DNA from: Boswellia sacra
Taxonomy: Eukaryota; Streptophyta; Magnoliopsida; Sapindales; Burseraceae
Direction: 5' to 3'
DNA: 64,000 bases
Assembly (NCBI GenBank): GCA_013180625.2
Contig: SNVD02013077.1
Location: 558,001-622,000 of the forward strand
Positions 50,716 to 60,796 of the stretch are shown in pieces (the stretch's first letter is position 1; each line of letters starts with the position of its first letter). A program made the translations under genes and the position numbers. Under the pieces are notes generated by a model. That model was not told where the DNA came from, did not search any database, and saw only the letters and a list, made by a program, of their open reading frames with translations.

Positions 50716-53700
50716 TAATGGCTCAGCAAACGAAAACCAGCAACAATGCCACAAATATCAGTAACAGTGCTGACAATATCACCACTCAGCATCACCAACC
50801 ACCGCAGGTGAAGCCAATGTTATATGACTTTCTGGGCATGAAGCCCGCTGATTCTTCTCCTGTCGTTTTGCCACCAAAAACCGCCCTTTCTGAGCCTTCC
50901 CCTTCAGCCTCGCCTTCAGTTGGGGCTTCTTCTGGTGCTGGCCGTGGACCCATTTCTTCTGCCTCTGATCTCGCTTCTGGTTAGTCCTTTTTAACTCTCT
51001 CTCTGCATGCGTGTTTCTCTGCTGAGCTTTTATCCTTTTTTCGTTCTCTTTTGTTTGATTAAAAATGGGAACTTTTGATTTCTGTTATTAAAGTTGATGA
51101 CTTTTTGTTTTGTGAATCTTTTCTTTTCTTTTCTACTTTGATGGGTGGTTTTGAAATTTCCTTTTGTTGATTGTTTGATTATCATATGGTATGTACAAAC
51201 TCTTTTTTCTCTCTAGCTCCATTTGTTTACTGTGGTAAATCATCTAGGAATAGGATTGCTGAAAGCCTGGTCTTGCTATACTGTTGTGCGACTTATTTAA
51301 TGGGTAGGTTAGGTTAGGTTAGATTTTCATTGTAGAAATCTTAATTTGCGAGTTTGTGCATCTGTCTCTCTCTCTCACATGGTGGGGATTGCTGGGTTGT
51401 TAGCTTTTGTGGGTCTTCTATCTTTCTCTGTTATTTTGTTTCATTAAAGTTTTTCTTATATGGGCATGCAGAAATGGAAAAAGAAATTTCACCATTTCTG
51501 TGGTTTTAAAATTTGTCTTTATTTTGTTTGGCCATTTTCTGAAGCATTTTGCTAATATTTCGGTTGCTGTTTCCCTTTACAAAATAAAGCTTTGCAATTC
51601 AGTGTTTTATTTTTTCATCGCACTTAGCGTTGTTCTTGGGGAAAGCAAATGGAAGTATAAACTTTATTGAGCTATTTGCCCTTTCCTTTCGAAACTTGTT
51701 ATCTGCAGATTGAGGCACTTGATGAGACATGTCTCTTGCTACATACCCCTTAAGATCTTTGCTTTCTTTTTGTAATTGTATTGTTAAAATTGAAATATGC
51801 TTTTGAAGGCTTTTTGTTTTCTGGTTTGCTTATAGACTAATGAGAAGCAAAGTTTGATTCCTTCTCTCATCAATTTAGTAGAAAGACAGGCTGGAAATCA
51901 TCTCGAGGGGATTCCATTCTATGGTACAAGGAGTGATATTTCTGGGCCTGAGATAAGCAACAGACTAGTGGGAAGTAAGCGAAGTAACTCAGAATCTGCT
52001 TTCATGGGTCATGACTACCCAGAGGGTTTGCATTTAATGAAGGTATGCATTGGCATCTTATCATGTTTCTGTTCTTCAATTCTTATGCAAATCAAGGAGG
52101 TCCATATTCGGAACTGGTCATAATTTTTACTGACAATTGTTTGTTAGTCATGTTCAGATACTGAGAAATGGGGCAGGAGTAGACCGGCCCAGAAGGTCCA
52201 ATGATGACGAGGTGTTCTGTGGTATGCAGCCACTGAGGCCAACTTCTGCCTCTCTTATATTACAGCCTTCAACTGGCAATAGAATGGATACCAGCGTTTC
52301 AAGATGGGAGCGGACTATTCCCATGAATGCAGGCCCTGCTCTTCATTATCCACCACGTGGGGGCCAATTGGTGCCATTTATGCATCAAGTGCCTCCAAAC
52401 AGGTTCAAGGATGTCAATGCTGGTCCTTCTATTATCTCTCAATCAGCTGCTGATGAAGGATCAAGAACTGGGATTAAAGGTCCTGAAATTTTGAGTTCCA
52501 TCAATGCCGGTAGCAGTGTCTCCGAGAAGAACTCATCTGTGCTGCTGCAGAGTGGAAGCAGGCCAAAGTCTGGGACTCTTATCTCAGAGCCAGAATCTTC
52601 TACTCCTAGGTAATTTAATAATACAGCATATCTCTTATTTGTTTCTTGTTTCAACTATTATGTTTTGTTTGGAAGGATCTATTCATGCTGTACATTTTGT
52701 ATGTGGTGACAGTCGACAGGGATTAACATCCAGTAGCAGGCAAATGACTATATTTTATGGAGGTCAAGCTCATGTTTTTGATGATGTCCATCCAAATAAG
52801 GTTTGTTTTCTAGTTATTTGCCTGTACTATATGCATTTGTGTTCAGTGTTAGTAGCTTCCGTTAAATTTATACTGAGAACTTCTGGTGCTCACATAACAA
52901 AGAACCGTGACAAATGTTCAGTTTTTGCCCACTTGTTAGGAAGCATTTTTGAAAACCATTTAGGTAGTAAATAAGTTTCATTCTATTTATATTAACACGA
53001 GCTTTTCTATATGTGATTATATGATGAATAGTGATTAAAATGGAACTTTACAACTTATCTAATTAATGGAAGGCGCATCCTTAATTAGGCCTTACCGGAT
53101 CAAGTATAATGAAATTCGTAATTTTGGATGAATAAAATCTATTGATGTTATCCTTTGGTGAAAGTTAGGGTTATATGTATATTATGTATTAGAGATTCAG
53201 TTTCTATTTCACTTTATAGAAGCAATTTTTTCTTTTGATTTTATTGTAGTTCCATCAAATTGGTTTTTTAGCTACTTTCCACTGGGTATCATCATAACTC
53301 ATGGCTGCAGGACATGATTTTAAGCCACCTCATACTTCAACTCTGTTATGGGTTTATCAAACACATTTTTATCCCTCTGTTCCAAGGCTTAGCTTGTGTG
53401 TCAAAGTCATTGCCCAATGCCTGGCTTTATGAGCAATTTGATGTCCTAGTGCGCATACTCCGTTGTATACATAAAAATGTTTTTTATTTTACTTGAAGCT
53501 TAGAAACTCAACTTCTGTGACAGATGTGAAATTCCTTTGACAATGCCACTTAACCGTGTAATCACTATTTTACTGCCTTGCCCCACCTGTAGTGTTTTTT
53601 GTTTTATGTTTTGATATTACTTTTACATTTTTGTTGTCTTAATATAATCTCTTAATATTTGACAAAATCATCTATTTGTACACTGCAATGCATGACCGTC

Positions 53701-54250
53701 TGGTTGCTGCCTGATTACTTTCAGGCAGATGTTATAATGGCCTTGGCTGGATCAAATGGAGGATCTTGGTCGACAACCTACTCACCAAAATCTAATGTGA
53801 GGCCTGTTGGTGAAAATTACATGCCCAGTGGAGATCCTGAAGCGCGTGGGACAGGTAACATAGTAGTACCACAAGAGCTACGTGGGAGGTTATCTGTCAC
53901 TGGTAATACTAGTCATAGAACCGGTTCTGGAGACAGAATTACAACACCCACAGGTGATCCTTCATCTTTGCAAATGGAAAATGATTGAATCAAATTTGTT
54001 CTCCGCATAAATTTCAGTTTGCTCTTTCACAGCATTTTAGAGGAATCCTCACCTTTAGCTTCATGATGCCAGATTTTGAATTGGGGACTCATTTGATGTA
54101 TATGAAATTGCTTACTTTATACATGTTCAGTAATTTCTAACTGTCATTAATTGCTAAAATGCAGGTTACCAAGGCAGCATTGTTATAGCTAAAGACACAA
54201 GAAACCCGGTTCAAGCAGCGGAGCCTAGTACTGAAGAGAAAAGAGATTAA
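50703..54250 (+). CDS. TIFY8: TIFY8 transcriptional co-repressor-like protein
   Basis: Six exons, 50703-50979, 51882-52042, 52158-52609, 52713-52800, 53725-53953 and 54165-54250, join in phase to 430 aa. The N-terminus contains a conserved block (PMLYDFLGMKPADSS) and Ser/Pro-rich text, followed by ERQAGNHLEGIPFYG. The TIFY motif is at residues 309-312 within RQMTIFYGGQAHVFDDVHPN, and its second half (ADVIMALAGSNGG) is in the next exon. This domain binds NINJA and other TIFY proteins. No Jas or CCT motif or GATA finger follows, which distinguishes TIFY8 from JAZ, PPD and ZML proteins. TIFY8 acts as a nuclear repressor through the NINJA-TOPLESS complex. The exon 2 start was set at 51882 because the alternative AG at 51834-51835 breaks the frame. 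An in-frame Met at residue 6 is a possible start; a uORF overlaps the chosen ATG. Confidence 0.9.
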
Positions 54251-55039
54251 CGTTAAGGGAGTGGGGAGGTGTAATGTTGAGAGAGTTGGGAATAGCATGA
54301 TATCTAATTTGGAGTCCGTTTAGGAAGATGCAAGCAGCTCACTATCTATTATCATTTATGCTTTCAACTTTTTCTGTTTTTGTTTTTCTTTTTAGAGGTT
54401 GAGAAGGGAGAGGATATTCCATCTTGTTTATAGAGAGACCCAGTTAAGCTGTGAATTCACCATCAGATTCAGATATTTCCAAGCACTTGTATCTTTCGAA
54501 ATCCGCAGCTGAAAACTTATTCTTTTCCCCAGGAAGTTTCAGTTTACCCTGTCCTGTCCTGGCCTTGCCTTATGCTTGTGTAGTTTCCTCTCTGCGTCCA
54601 GTTGCAATATTTTAACTAAGACGTGGATTATGGTGAGAGTGGAGATGGCCAAATCAATGAGCATGACCAAATCAATGAGCATGATTTAGTATGACAATAA
54701 TGATAATAATAATAGTGATAATAATGTTACTGAGTGGAGCTGGCAGTGCTTAAATTTACTTTGATCAACAATGATTAAATGTGTCATGTTCATGATTTAT
54801 ACTTAAAATGATAAACTACAAGGTCCTTTAGACATGTTCATTGGAGCAAATTACGGCCATCAAAATCAAGCCTTCACTATTCCCATCTCAGACAAGATTT
54901 TCTGGATTATTTATTTCATCAAAAATTAATTTAATTTACACTTTAATTAAAAAAATTAAATTAAATCAAATGTTCCTTCAAATAAAAAAAAAGTTCTTTT
55001 ATTTTTTAAATTTTCCTAATAAACATTAACATTGTACGT

Positions 55040-55690
55040 ATTCTGAGGTGGAACTAATCCCCATGGGGATGAGGTCCCACAATTCTCCAACCCGTTTGGG
55101 CCGGGGATAGGGAGCTAAAAATGAAGAATGGGGTGGGGATGGGGATAAAAATTTTATCCAAAATTAAATGGGGATGGGGATGGGGATTATGCTCCAAGCC
55201 CAGCCCGGCCCGTTCCCCCAAATTAAAATAAAATTATATATATATAGTAATCTAATACTTAAACCCTTGTTACTTAGACCCTTGTTATCTCCGCTCTTAT
55301 AAAACTTAATGTCCCGCCTACTTTAATAAAACTCAAGCCCAACCTAGCGCACCTTTGTTTGCCTAAAGATTTATTTTAAGAAGTTGATTGTCTAAAGATT
55401 TATTAATATTTATTTGTAGGTATGTTACTTAAGGTTTATAGTTGTAATTTAAAATATATTTTATTTTAAAGTATAAATTTTGAAAGTTAAAATTTTAATT
55501 TTTTAACAAGTAAATGGGGTTGGGGATGGGGATGAGGATGCATTTTGGTTTTGGGGATTCCCCATCCCCATCCCCATCCCCGATTTAAAAAATTGGGGAT
55601 TAATAGGAGATGGGGATTGATATTTTAATTAGAGACGGGGATGGTGATGACATCTCCACCCCCAACCCACCTCTACACAGTCCTTATTTA
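55040..55690. mobile_element. hAT-like non-autonomous element rich in GGGGAT
   Basis: Both ends carry GGTGG-type termini: the left end reads CTGAGGTGGAACTAATCCCC and the right end, reverse-complemented, reads TAGAGGTGGGTTGGGGGTGG. This resembles hAT termini (TAGxGGTG). The sub-terminal parts hold many GGGGAT words in both orientations, and the centre is AT-rich. No transposase is present and no target duplication could be assigned, so the exact ends are approximate. Confidence 0.5.
55515..55581. repeat. Clustered G4/C4 runs, potential quadruplex
   Basis: Three G4 runs (GGGGTTGGGGATGGGG, about 55515-55531) are followed by four evenly spaced C4 runs (55560-55581) reading CCCCATCCCC and onward. 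The C4 block can form a four-tetrad G-quadruplex on the minus strand, or pair with the upstream G runs as a hairpin. Confidence 0.65.
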
Positions 55691-56235
55691 AGGGATACTT
55701 TATATTTACCCTTGAAATATGTTTAGACTAATTTTATGAATTATTTAATCTCTGTAATTTATTTGAAATTTTATCAACACCCTAAAGTAAAGGCAACTTA
55801 CTCGGATCGAATTCGATATAGAGATTGGGGTAAAAAGTTACCAACTCAAAACTTATGGATCGTTGGGTGAATCTCCCTTTGGTTTTTATAGTTTAGCTTT
55901 AGCCGCCTCTGGCGGTTGCTTGTTCATCCTTGGGGCGATTTGAAACTTCGTTCGCAAAATCATCGCCCACGTAAACTTTAACTTGCCGTCCATTCTGCTC
56001 TATCATGAGCCCTTGAGCACCTGCGTCTCTTTTGCCTTACTGTGAGTCCAGCAATTTCATGCTATAGCTATTACTGTTGAAATTTTAATTTTGACTATTT
56101 TCTACTGAGACTTGATATCGAAAGCTTGCTTTTTTTATGAGCCCTTTGGTCTTTCATATATATATACTGAGAATTGGTAAAACATTTTGGATACCTACAG
56201 TAGTTGTTTCATGGTACTGCATCAATTTGCAGGTT

Positions 56236-56307
56236 ATGTTGTTCAATTTTTATGTTAATTGGACTTGCTCCAAAGAATGGGCAGAAGATTATCAACTAGG
56301 TTGTTGA
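56236..56307 (+). promoter_or_regulatory. uORF overlapping the start of the second PPR gene
   Basis: An ATG 4 bases after the presumed leader-intron acceptor opens a 23-codon frame (starting MLFNFYVNWTCSKEW) that ends at TGA 56305-56307, 31 bases inside the PPR coding region in another frame. It would precede the PPR ATG in any mRNA spliced at 56232. Confidence 0.45.
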
Positions 56308-57650
56308 ATATATGCATAGCCTCTTTCTGTAAATCAAGTAGATTGGAGAAAGCTGAAGCCACCATTGTTGATGGTATAAGATTGGGAATTCTCCCTGATG
56401 TTGTTACTTACAACACTTTAATCGATGCTTACTGTCATTTTGTTAGTGTAGATGCTGCTTATTCTGTGCTTCTTCGAATGCGAGAAGCGGGAATAAGACC
56501 AGACGTTATTACTTACAATTCTTTGATAGCTGGTGCCACCAGGAATTGCTTGTTATCGCGCACTCTGGACCTGTTCGATGAAATGATTCAATTGGGTATT
56601 CCTCCTAATACATGGAGTTACAACACTTTAATGCATTGTTTCTTTAAGTTAGGAAAGCCAGAAGAAGCCAATAGGGTTTTTAGGGATATTATACTTAGCA
56701 ATCGGACTCCCTGTGCGGCTACATTTAACATTATGATTAATGGCCTTTGCAAGAACGGCTACACGAGTAATGCCCTTATGTTGTTTAGGAGTTTAAAAAA
56801 TCATGGATTCATTCCCCAAATAGTTACATACAATATTCTTATTAATGGGCTTTGCAAGGCAGGTAGATTGAAGGCAGCACGGTTTATCCTAACGGAGCTT
56901 GGGGAATCAGGTATTTTGCCAAATGCCATAACATACACTACAATTTTGAAATGCTGCTTTAGATCCAGGAAGTTTGAACAAGGGCTTGAGTTATTGTTGG
57001 AGATGAAGAGTAAAGGGTACACATTTGATGGTTTTGGTTATTGTACGGTCATTGCTGCTTTAAGTAAGAAGGGTAAGTTAAAAGAGGCAACTTACTACAT
57101 GAAGCAGATAGTGAGGAGTGGTATTCAGCTTGATATGGTGTGTTATAACACCTTCATTAATTTATATTGTAAAGAAGGTAGGTTGGAAGATGCTTATATG
57201 TTATTGGATGAAATAGAGAAAAAAGGTTTGGAATGTGACGAGTATACACACACAATTATGATCAATGGACTGTGCAAGGCAGGTAATGTGAAGGGCGCCC
57301 TGCAACATTTGACATACATGGATACTTTGGGCTTTGATTCAAAGCTGGTTGCTCAGAACTCTGTGGTTGATGGATTGTTTAAAGTTGGTCAGATTGATAA
57401 TGCAATGAAATTTTTTGAATCAATGGAGATGAAGGATTCATTTACTTATTCTTCTGTGGTGTATGATCTTTGCAAGGCCAGAAGGTTTCATTATGCATCA
57501 AAGCTCCTATTATCTTGTTTAAGAAGTGGCATGAAAATTCTAAAGTCTGCTCAACGAGCTGTCCTTTATGGTCTTCGGTATTCAGGATTTCCAGGAGAAG
57601 CTAAGAAGCTTCAATCTAAAATTCGTATGACTCGGAAGTTATATCATTGA
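56277..57650 (+). CDS. P-class pentatricopeptide repeat protein (At4g17915-like)
   Basis: A single coding exon of 457 aa, intronless as most plant PPR genes are. It is almost wholly composed of about a dozen 35-residue PPR motifs, for example LPDVVTYNTLIDAYCHFV, RPDVITYNSLIAGATRN, PQIVTYNILINGLCKAGRL, PNAITYTTILKCCFRSRKF and DEYTHTIMINGLCKAGNV. No E, DYW or SMR domain follows. The start MGRRLSTRLLNICIASFC resembles the beginning I recall for At4g17915. A clear targeting peptide is not obvious: the first PPR begins almost at the start, so organelle import is unproven. An upstream frame overlaps its ATG. The downstream sequence (57651-58270) is probably 3' UTR. Confidence 0.88.
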   Translation: MGRRLSTRLLNICIASFCKSSRLEKAEATIVDGIRLGILPDVVTYNTLIDAYCHFVSVDAAYSVLLRMREAGIRPDVITYNSLIAGATRNCLLSRTLDLFDEMIQLGIPPNTWSYNTLMHCFFKLGKPEEANRVFRDIILSNRTPCAATFNIMINGLCKNGYTSNALMLFRSLKNHGFIPQIVTYNILINGLCKAGRLKAARFILTELGESGILPNAITYTTILKCCFRSRKFEQGLELLLEMKSKGYTFDGFGYCTVIAALSKKGKLKEATYYMKQIVRSGIQLDMVCYNTFINLYCKEGRLEDAYMLLDEIEKKGLECDEYTHTIMINGLCKAGNVKGALQHLTYMDTLGFDSKLVAQNSVVDGLFKVGQIDNAMKFFESMEMKDSFTYSSVVYDLCKARRFHYASKLLLSCLRSGMKILKSAQRAVLYGLRYSGFPGEAKKLQSKIRMTRKLYH

Positions 57651-58674
57651 GTTGGATATGGTTTTTGGAATACATGCTGGCAGTTGGTTTTCTCATATTC
57701 AAAGGATCTTTCAATTGATCAGAAGCTGGCAGGCGGTGGAGCAAGAGAGTGGGGAAACTGATACGAAAGGCTTGCCCGAGATTGATGATAGGAAACGGGC
57801 CTATTAATGAAATCGCTAAGCGGGACTGTTTCTTAGGCAGAAGAACAAGGCTCATACTCACTTGAGAGGTTCGGGTGCCTGTCTCTTCGTTCAGTTCTGT
57901 AGGTCAATGAAATGCTTTAAGGACAGATTTCCAGGGTGTTGTGAAAGTCAATTCAAGAAGGAAACGAAGTCAAGCAGCGAACTCTAGCTGTAGGATTGGA
58001 GCTACGATGTCTTACTTGTGGCCGTTGATGACCAACGAGGAAGAGGGAAATTCCATTTATGTTCAAAAGTAAAGCCGGTGAACCCATTTAGTTCTTTCCT
58101 TTGGTTCCTATCAAAGAAATTTCATTATACTGAGTTCCATATTCTTTGAATTGAGTTATTCAGCACCACGTGCACCAGCCCCGTTGTTGTATAGTGTAAT
58201 AACTTAATTTGTTTGGAGCTGACAAGACTTACTGTATCAAGACATGGCTTGCAATAATAAATTTCGGTTGGTGGAAACTGAAAACTATTTCATAGTGGAT
58301 ATGTTTTTGCTATCTAATAATGGATGTTTTCATGCATATGGCCGGAAAGAAATCTACGATGTGGACATGTCCAGGATAACTTATTCTTTTCGTGTATGAA
58401 CAAATGTTTGGTGAATGAATAAACAAAGGCTCTATAAAAGGTAAAATATTAACACGAATAATTATCTATGAAAGGTAAAGCTAACAGAAGAAAATAATTG
58501 TAAAAATTGGGAAATTTTCCCCTTTTAGATTAAACCAAAGAGAACTATACAAGAGTAAAACCTATTAAGAAAAAAAAAAGGCAAAACTTTGCATCACAAC
58601 CAAAGACTGGCTATGGAAACAAGGAATGGAAGGGAAGAGATATCTCTCTTATGGAACCAAAATTTTCGTGTACA
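57651..58674. other. Convergent 3' region between PPR and MADS-like genes
   Basis: No coding sequence is supported. The left part looks like PPR 3' UTR, and the right part (about 58400-58674, AT-rich) should be the 3' UTR of the MADS-like gene on the other strand. Confidence 0.45.
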
Positions 58675-60105
58675 CTAAAAGCCTCTGTATGCATATGAAA
58701 AATAATCGTTGAGAAGAAGATTTTCGTCCATGTTTTCCGCAAAAAAATGGCTGTAGTTTTCACCCAAAAGCATACTTGTGTTGGCACCCAACACAGAAGC
58801 GCTAGTGCTACTTCCGACATCTAATAGTTGATTGGAGGAGTAGCATTCACCAAGTAACCAAAGAGGCAGTAATGATTGGTCACACTCTTTTTGATACATG
58901 TTAGGCTCTGGATAATCACCACTGTTAAGGAGAAGATTATCGTCATGATTTTCCTTAAAATTATCATTACAATTTCGACCCAAAAACACAGTTGTGTTAT
59001 TACCCAACAAAAAACTGCAGCTTCCAATGTCTACCGGTTGATGTTGCAAATCAGGAGTGCTACTTCTGACATGTAACAGTTGATGAGGTAGTAATGATTG
59101 GTCACACTCTTTTTGATACATGTTAGGCTCTGGATAATCCCCACTGTTAAGGAGAAGATTTTCGTCATGATTTTCCTTAAAATTATCATTACAATTTCGA
59201 CCCCAAAACACAGTTGTGTTATTACCCAACAAAAAACTGCAGCTTCCAATGTCTACTGGTTGATGTTGCAAATTAGGAGTGCTACTGCCGACATGTAACA
59301 GTTGATGAGGCAGTAATGATTGGTCACACTCATTTTGATATATGTTAGGCTTTGAATAACCATCAATGTTAAGAAGAAGATTATCGTCAAGATTTTCCCA
59401 AAAATTATCATTACGATTTTGATCCGACAACACACTTGTGTTAGCCAACAAAAAACTGCTGCTTCCAATGTCTACGGGTTGACGTTGCAAATGAGGCCAT
59501 AATGATTGATGACACTCTTTTAGATGCATGTTAGGCTCTAAATTGTCTCCATTGTCAACCTGAATTGCGTTTTCATTCTCCCTGGATTGAAGCAACACAA
59601 TTCTCTCTCTCAAAATCTGTAACTTGGAATCCAAGTTAGTACAGAAACTCTTCAAAGCGCCCTCCGACAGCTCGCTTAACTTGGCTTCCCAACCAGAAAA
59701 CATTTTGTTGAATGCCTCATTCTCCTCTGCTTCACCAGGTAATATCTTTCTCTTGTTCAATTTTTCCACAAGTTTCTTCCTGCCGCTTCCGTAAAAACTT
59801 GAAAGATTAAGCTTCTGCTTTTCTTTCGCTCCTGCTTTCCCACCAAGTAATCCTCTGTTGTACTCATTTATTATAGCTTTAATTTCAGTTATGTTCTCCG
59901 GCCACGTTACCACCTCCCCATCGGACCCAAAACAGACCATGGAAACCTTGACATCACACAATGTCTGCAACTGACACGCTTTGTTCTTCAGAGTTGTTTT
60001 TCTCTTCTTGAAGTCTCCTTTACGAGACTCATCATCAACACCCAACTTCCTCTTGGCTCTGCAGCTCTTTTGCCGGAGCTTTGCAGGGGCCATTAAAGAA
60101 TTCAA
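58675..60105 (-). CDS. Type I MADS-box-like transcription factor with internal tandem repeats
   Basis: A single exon of 476 aa. Residues about 6-75 form a divergent MADS domain: KLRQKSCRAKRK, then KGDFKKRKTTLKNKACQLQT, LCDVKVSMVCF and TWPEN. The KKR...LKNKACQL...LCD pattern corresponds to the DNA-binding helix and dimer strands. The lack of introns and of a K domain places it in type I (M-type), perhaps the beta group. Such genes act mostly in the female gametophyte and endosperm, and evolve fast. Residues 190-476 consist of four units of a roughly 74-residue repeat; units 2 and 3 (252-325 and 326-399) are nearly identical. The repeat is rich in Asn, Asp, Leu and Gln and has no known domain that I recognise. 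The first Met is used; Met5 is equally plausible. Confidence 0.82.
   Translation of the reverse strand: MNSLMAPAKLRQKSCRAKRKLGVDDESRKGDFKKRKTTLKNKACQLQTLCDVKVSMVCFGSDGEVVTWPENITEIKAIINEYNRGLLGGKAGAKEKQKLNLSSFYGSGRKKLVEKLNKRKILPGEAEENEAFNKMFSGWEAKLSELSEGALKSFCTNLDSKLQILRERIVLLQSRENENAIQVDNGDNLEPNMHLKECHQSLWPHLQRQPVDIGSSSFLLANTSVLSDQNRNDNFWENLDDNLLLNIDGYSKPNIYQNECDQSLLPHQLLHVGSSTPNLQHQPVDIGSCSFLLGNNTTVFWGRNCNDNFKENHDENLLLNSGDYPEPNMYQKECDQSLLPHQLLHVRSSTPDLQHQPVDIGSCSFLLGNNTTVFLGRNCNDNFKENHDDNLLLNSGDYPEPNMYQKECDQSLLPLWLLGECYSSNQLLDVGSSTSASVLGANTSMLLGENYSHFFAENMDENLLLNDYFSYAYRGF
58678..59538 (-). repeat. 222-bp coding tandem repeat in the MADS-like gene
   Basis: Four units in transcription order: 59353-59538 (shorter, diverged), 59131-59352, 58909-59130 and 58678-58908 (diverged). 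The two central units are exactly 222 bp and differ at few positions. Each contains a PN(M/I)YQxECDQSLLPH-like start, a PVDIGSCSFLLGNNT core and an ENLLLN end. The in-phase length keeps the protein open. Confidence 0.9.
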
Positions 60106-60796
60106 GAACAGAACAGAGACTGATCAACTTATTGAAGACAAAGTGGGTTTAAAGAAACTCTCTATTGAAGTTGAACAATGAAAAGAATTGAGCAAAGGGT
60201 TACCTTTATATAGGCTCTTCGTTGTTTCCATTAATTAGCAAACTAATCAAACCTTCGAAAAAAATTCTCCTTTTATTCTCAGGAAAAAAGATAATGAGAT
60301 TCAAAACACAAACAAAAGTTTCCTTTTTTTATTTGGTCCATTCCACTCATGACACGTGCTATTACAAGACCGTTAACCCAAGTTAGCTACAACTTAGAAG
60401 CAGCTTCCTGGATAGAATCGAAAGCGGCAAGAGAAGCTGACTGTGTGGTATTTGAATTTGTTTCAATTTTAGTAATTAATGGGAGTCCATTTAGCAACAC
60501 TTATCTAACAGCCCAATTTCCGCCTTAATCATTGAAGCCCATGACTACACAAACAGACAAGAGAGGCCCATTACACATGGCCGACTAGAGTTCGAGCCCA
60601 TGACCCAGTGGACGAGTCATCTTCTTGATATTCTCGAATCCTTCAGCTTCAGTTTCGTTTCATCCCCGCGCAAAACCCGATATTTCGGCCATCGAAAATT
60701 CACACAACTTCGAATTTTTCTTAAAACTCCATTAAATCTTGTTAAACTTCGATTCCTTCCTTTGTACAGTTAAAAAATAAAGCACCTTTGAAATCA
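60106..60796. promoter_or_regulatory. Divergent intergenic region, MADS-like and coiled-coil genes
   Basis: A 691-bp space between two start codons facing away from each other. A TATATAAAGG-type sequence on the minus strand (from cctttatatagg at 60203-60214), about 100 bp upstream of the MADS-like ATG, is a plausible TATA box. An ACGTG-containing GACACGTGCT (about 60350-60359) is a G-box-like site. The right part is the leader of the coiled-coil gene. Confidence 0.5.

Larger units (their letters stand above)
54251..56276. other. TIFY8 3' UTR, repeat-rich spacer and PPR leader
   Basis: The TIFY8 3' UTR probably extends to about 54600. A 20-bp direct repeat around CCAAATCAATGAGCATGA lies near 54648-54685. 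A GGGGAT-rich element occupies about 55040-55690. The leader of the next gene starts near 55850-55950 and appears to contain an intron (GT at 56042-56043, AG at 56231-56232). Confidence 0.45.

Noticed and set aside
51407..51670. Plus-strand frame of 87 codons in TIFY8 intron 1
   Set aside because: Hydrophobic translation of T-rich intron DNA; no conserved motif.
52504..52974. Plus-strand frame of 156 codons overlapping TIFY8 exons 3 and 4
   Set aside because: Out of frame with the TIFY8 protein in exon 3 and reads through a good donor and acceptor. It matches the TIFY frame only in the exon 4 part (RQGLTSSSRQM).
56259..56276. Six extra codons before the second PPR start (TTG start)
   Set aside because: TTG is not a normal plant nuclear start; the ATG at 56277 is used.
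58821..59468. Evenly spaced minus- and plus-strand frames of 66-72 codons
   Set aside because: Shadows of the 222-bp coding repeat in other frames; their spacing simply reports the repeat period.
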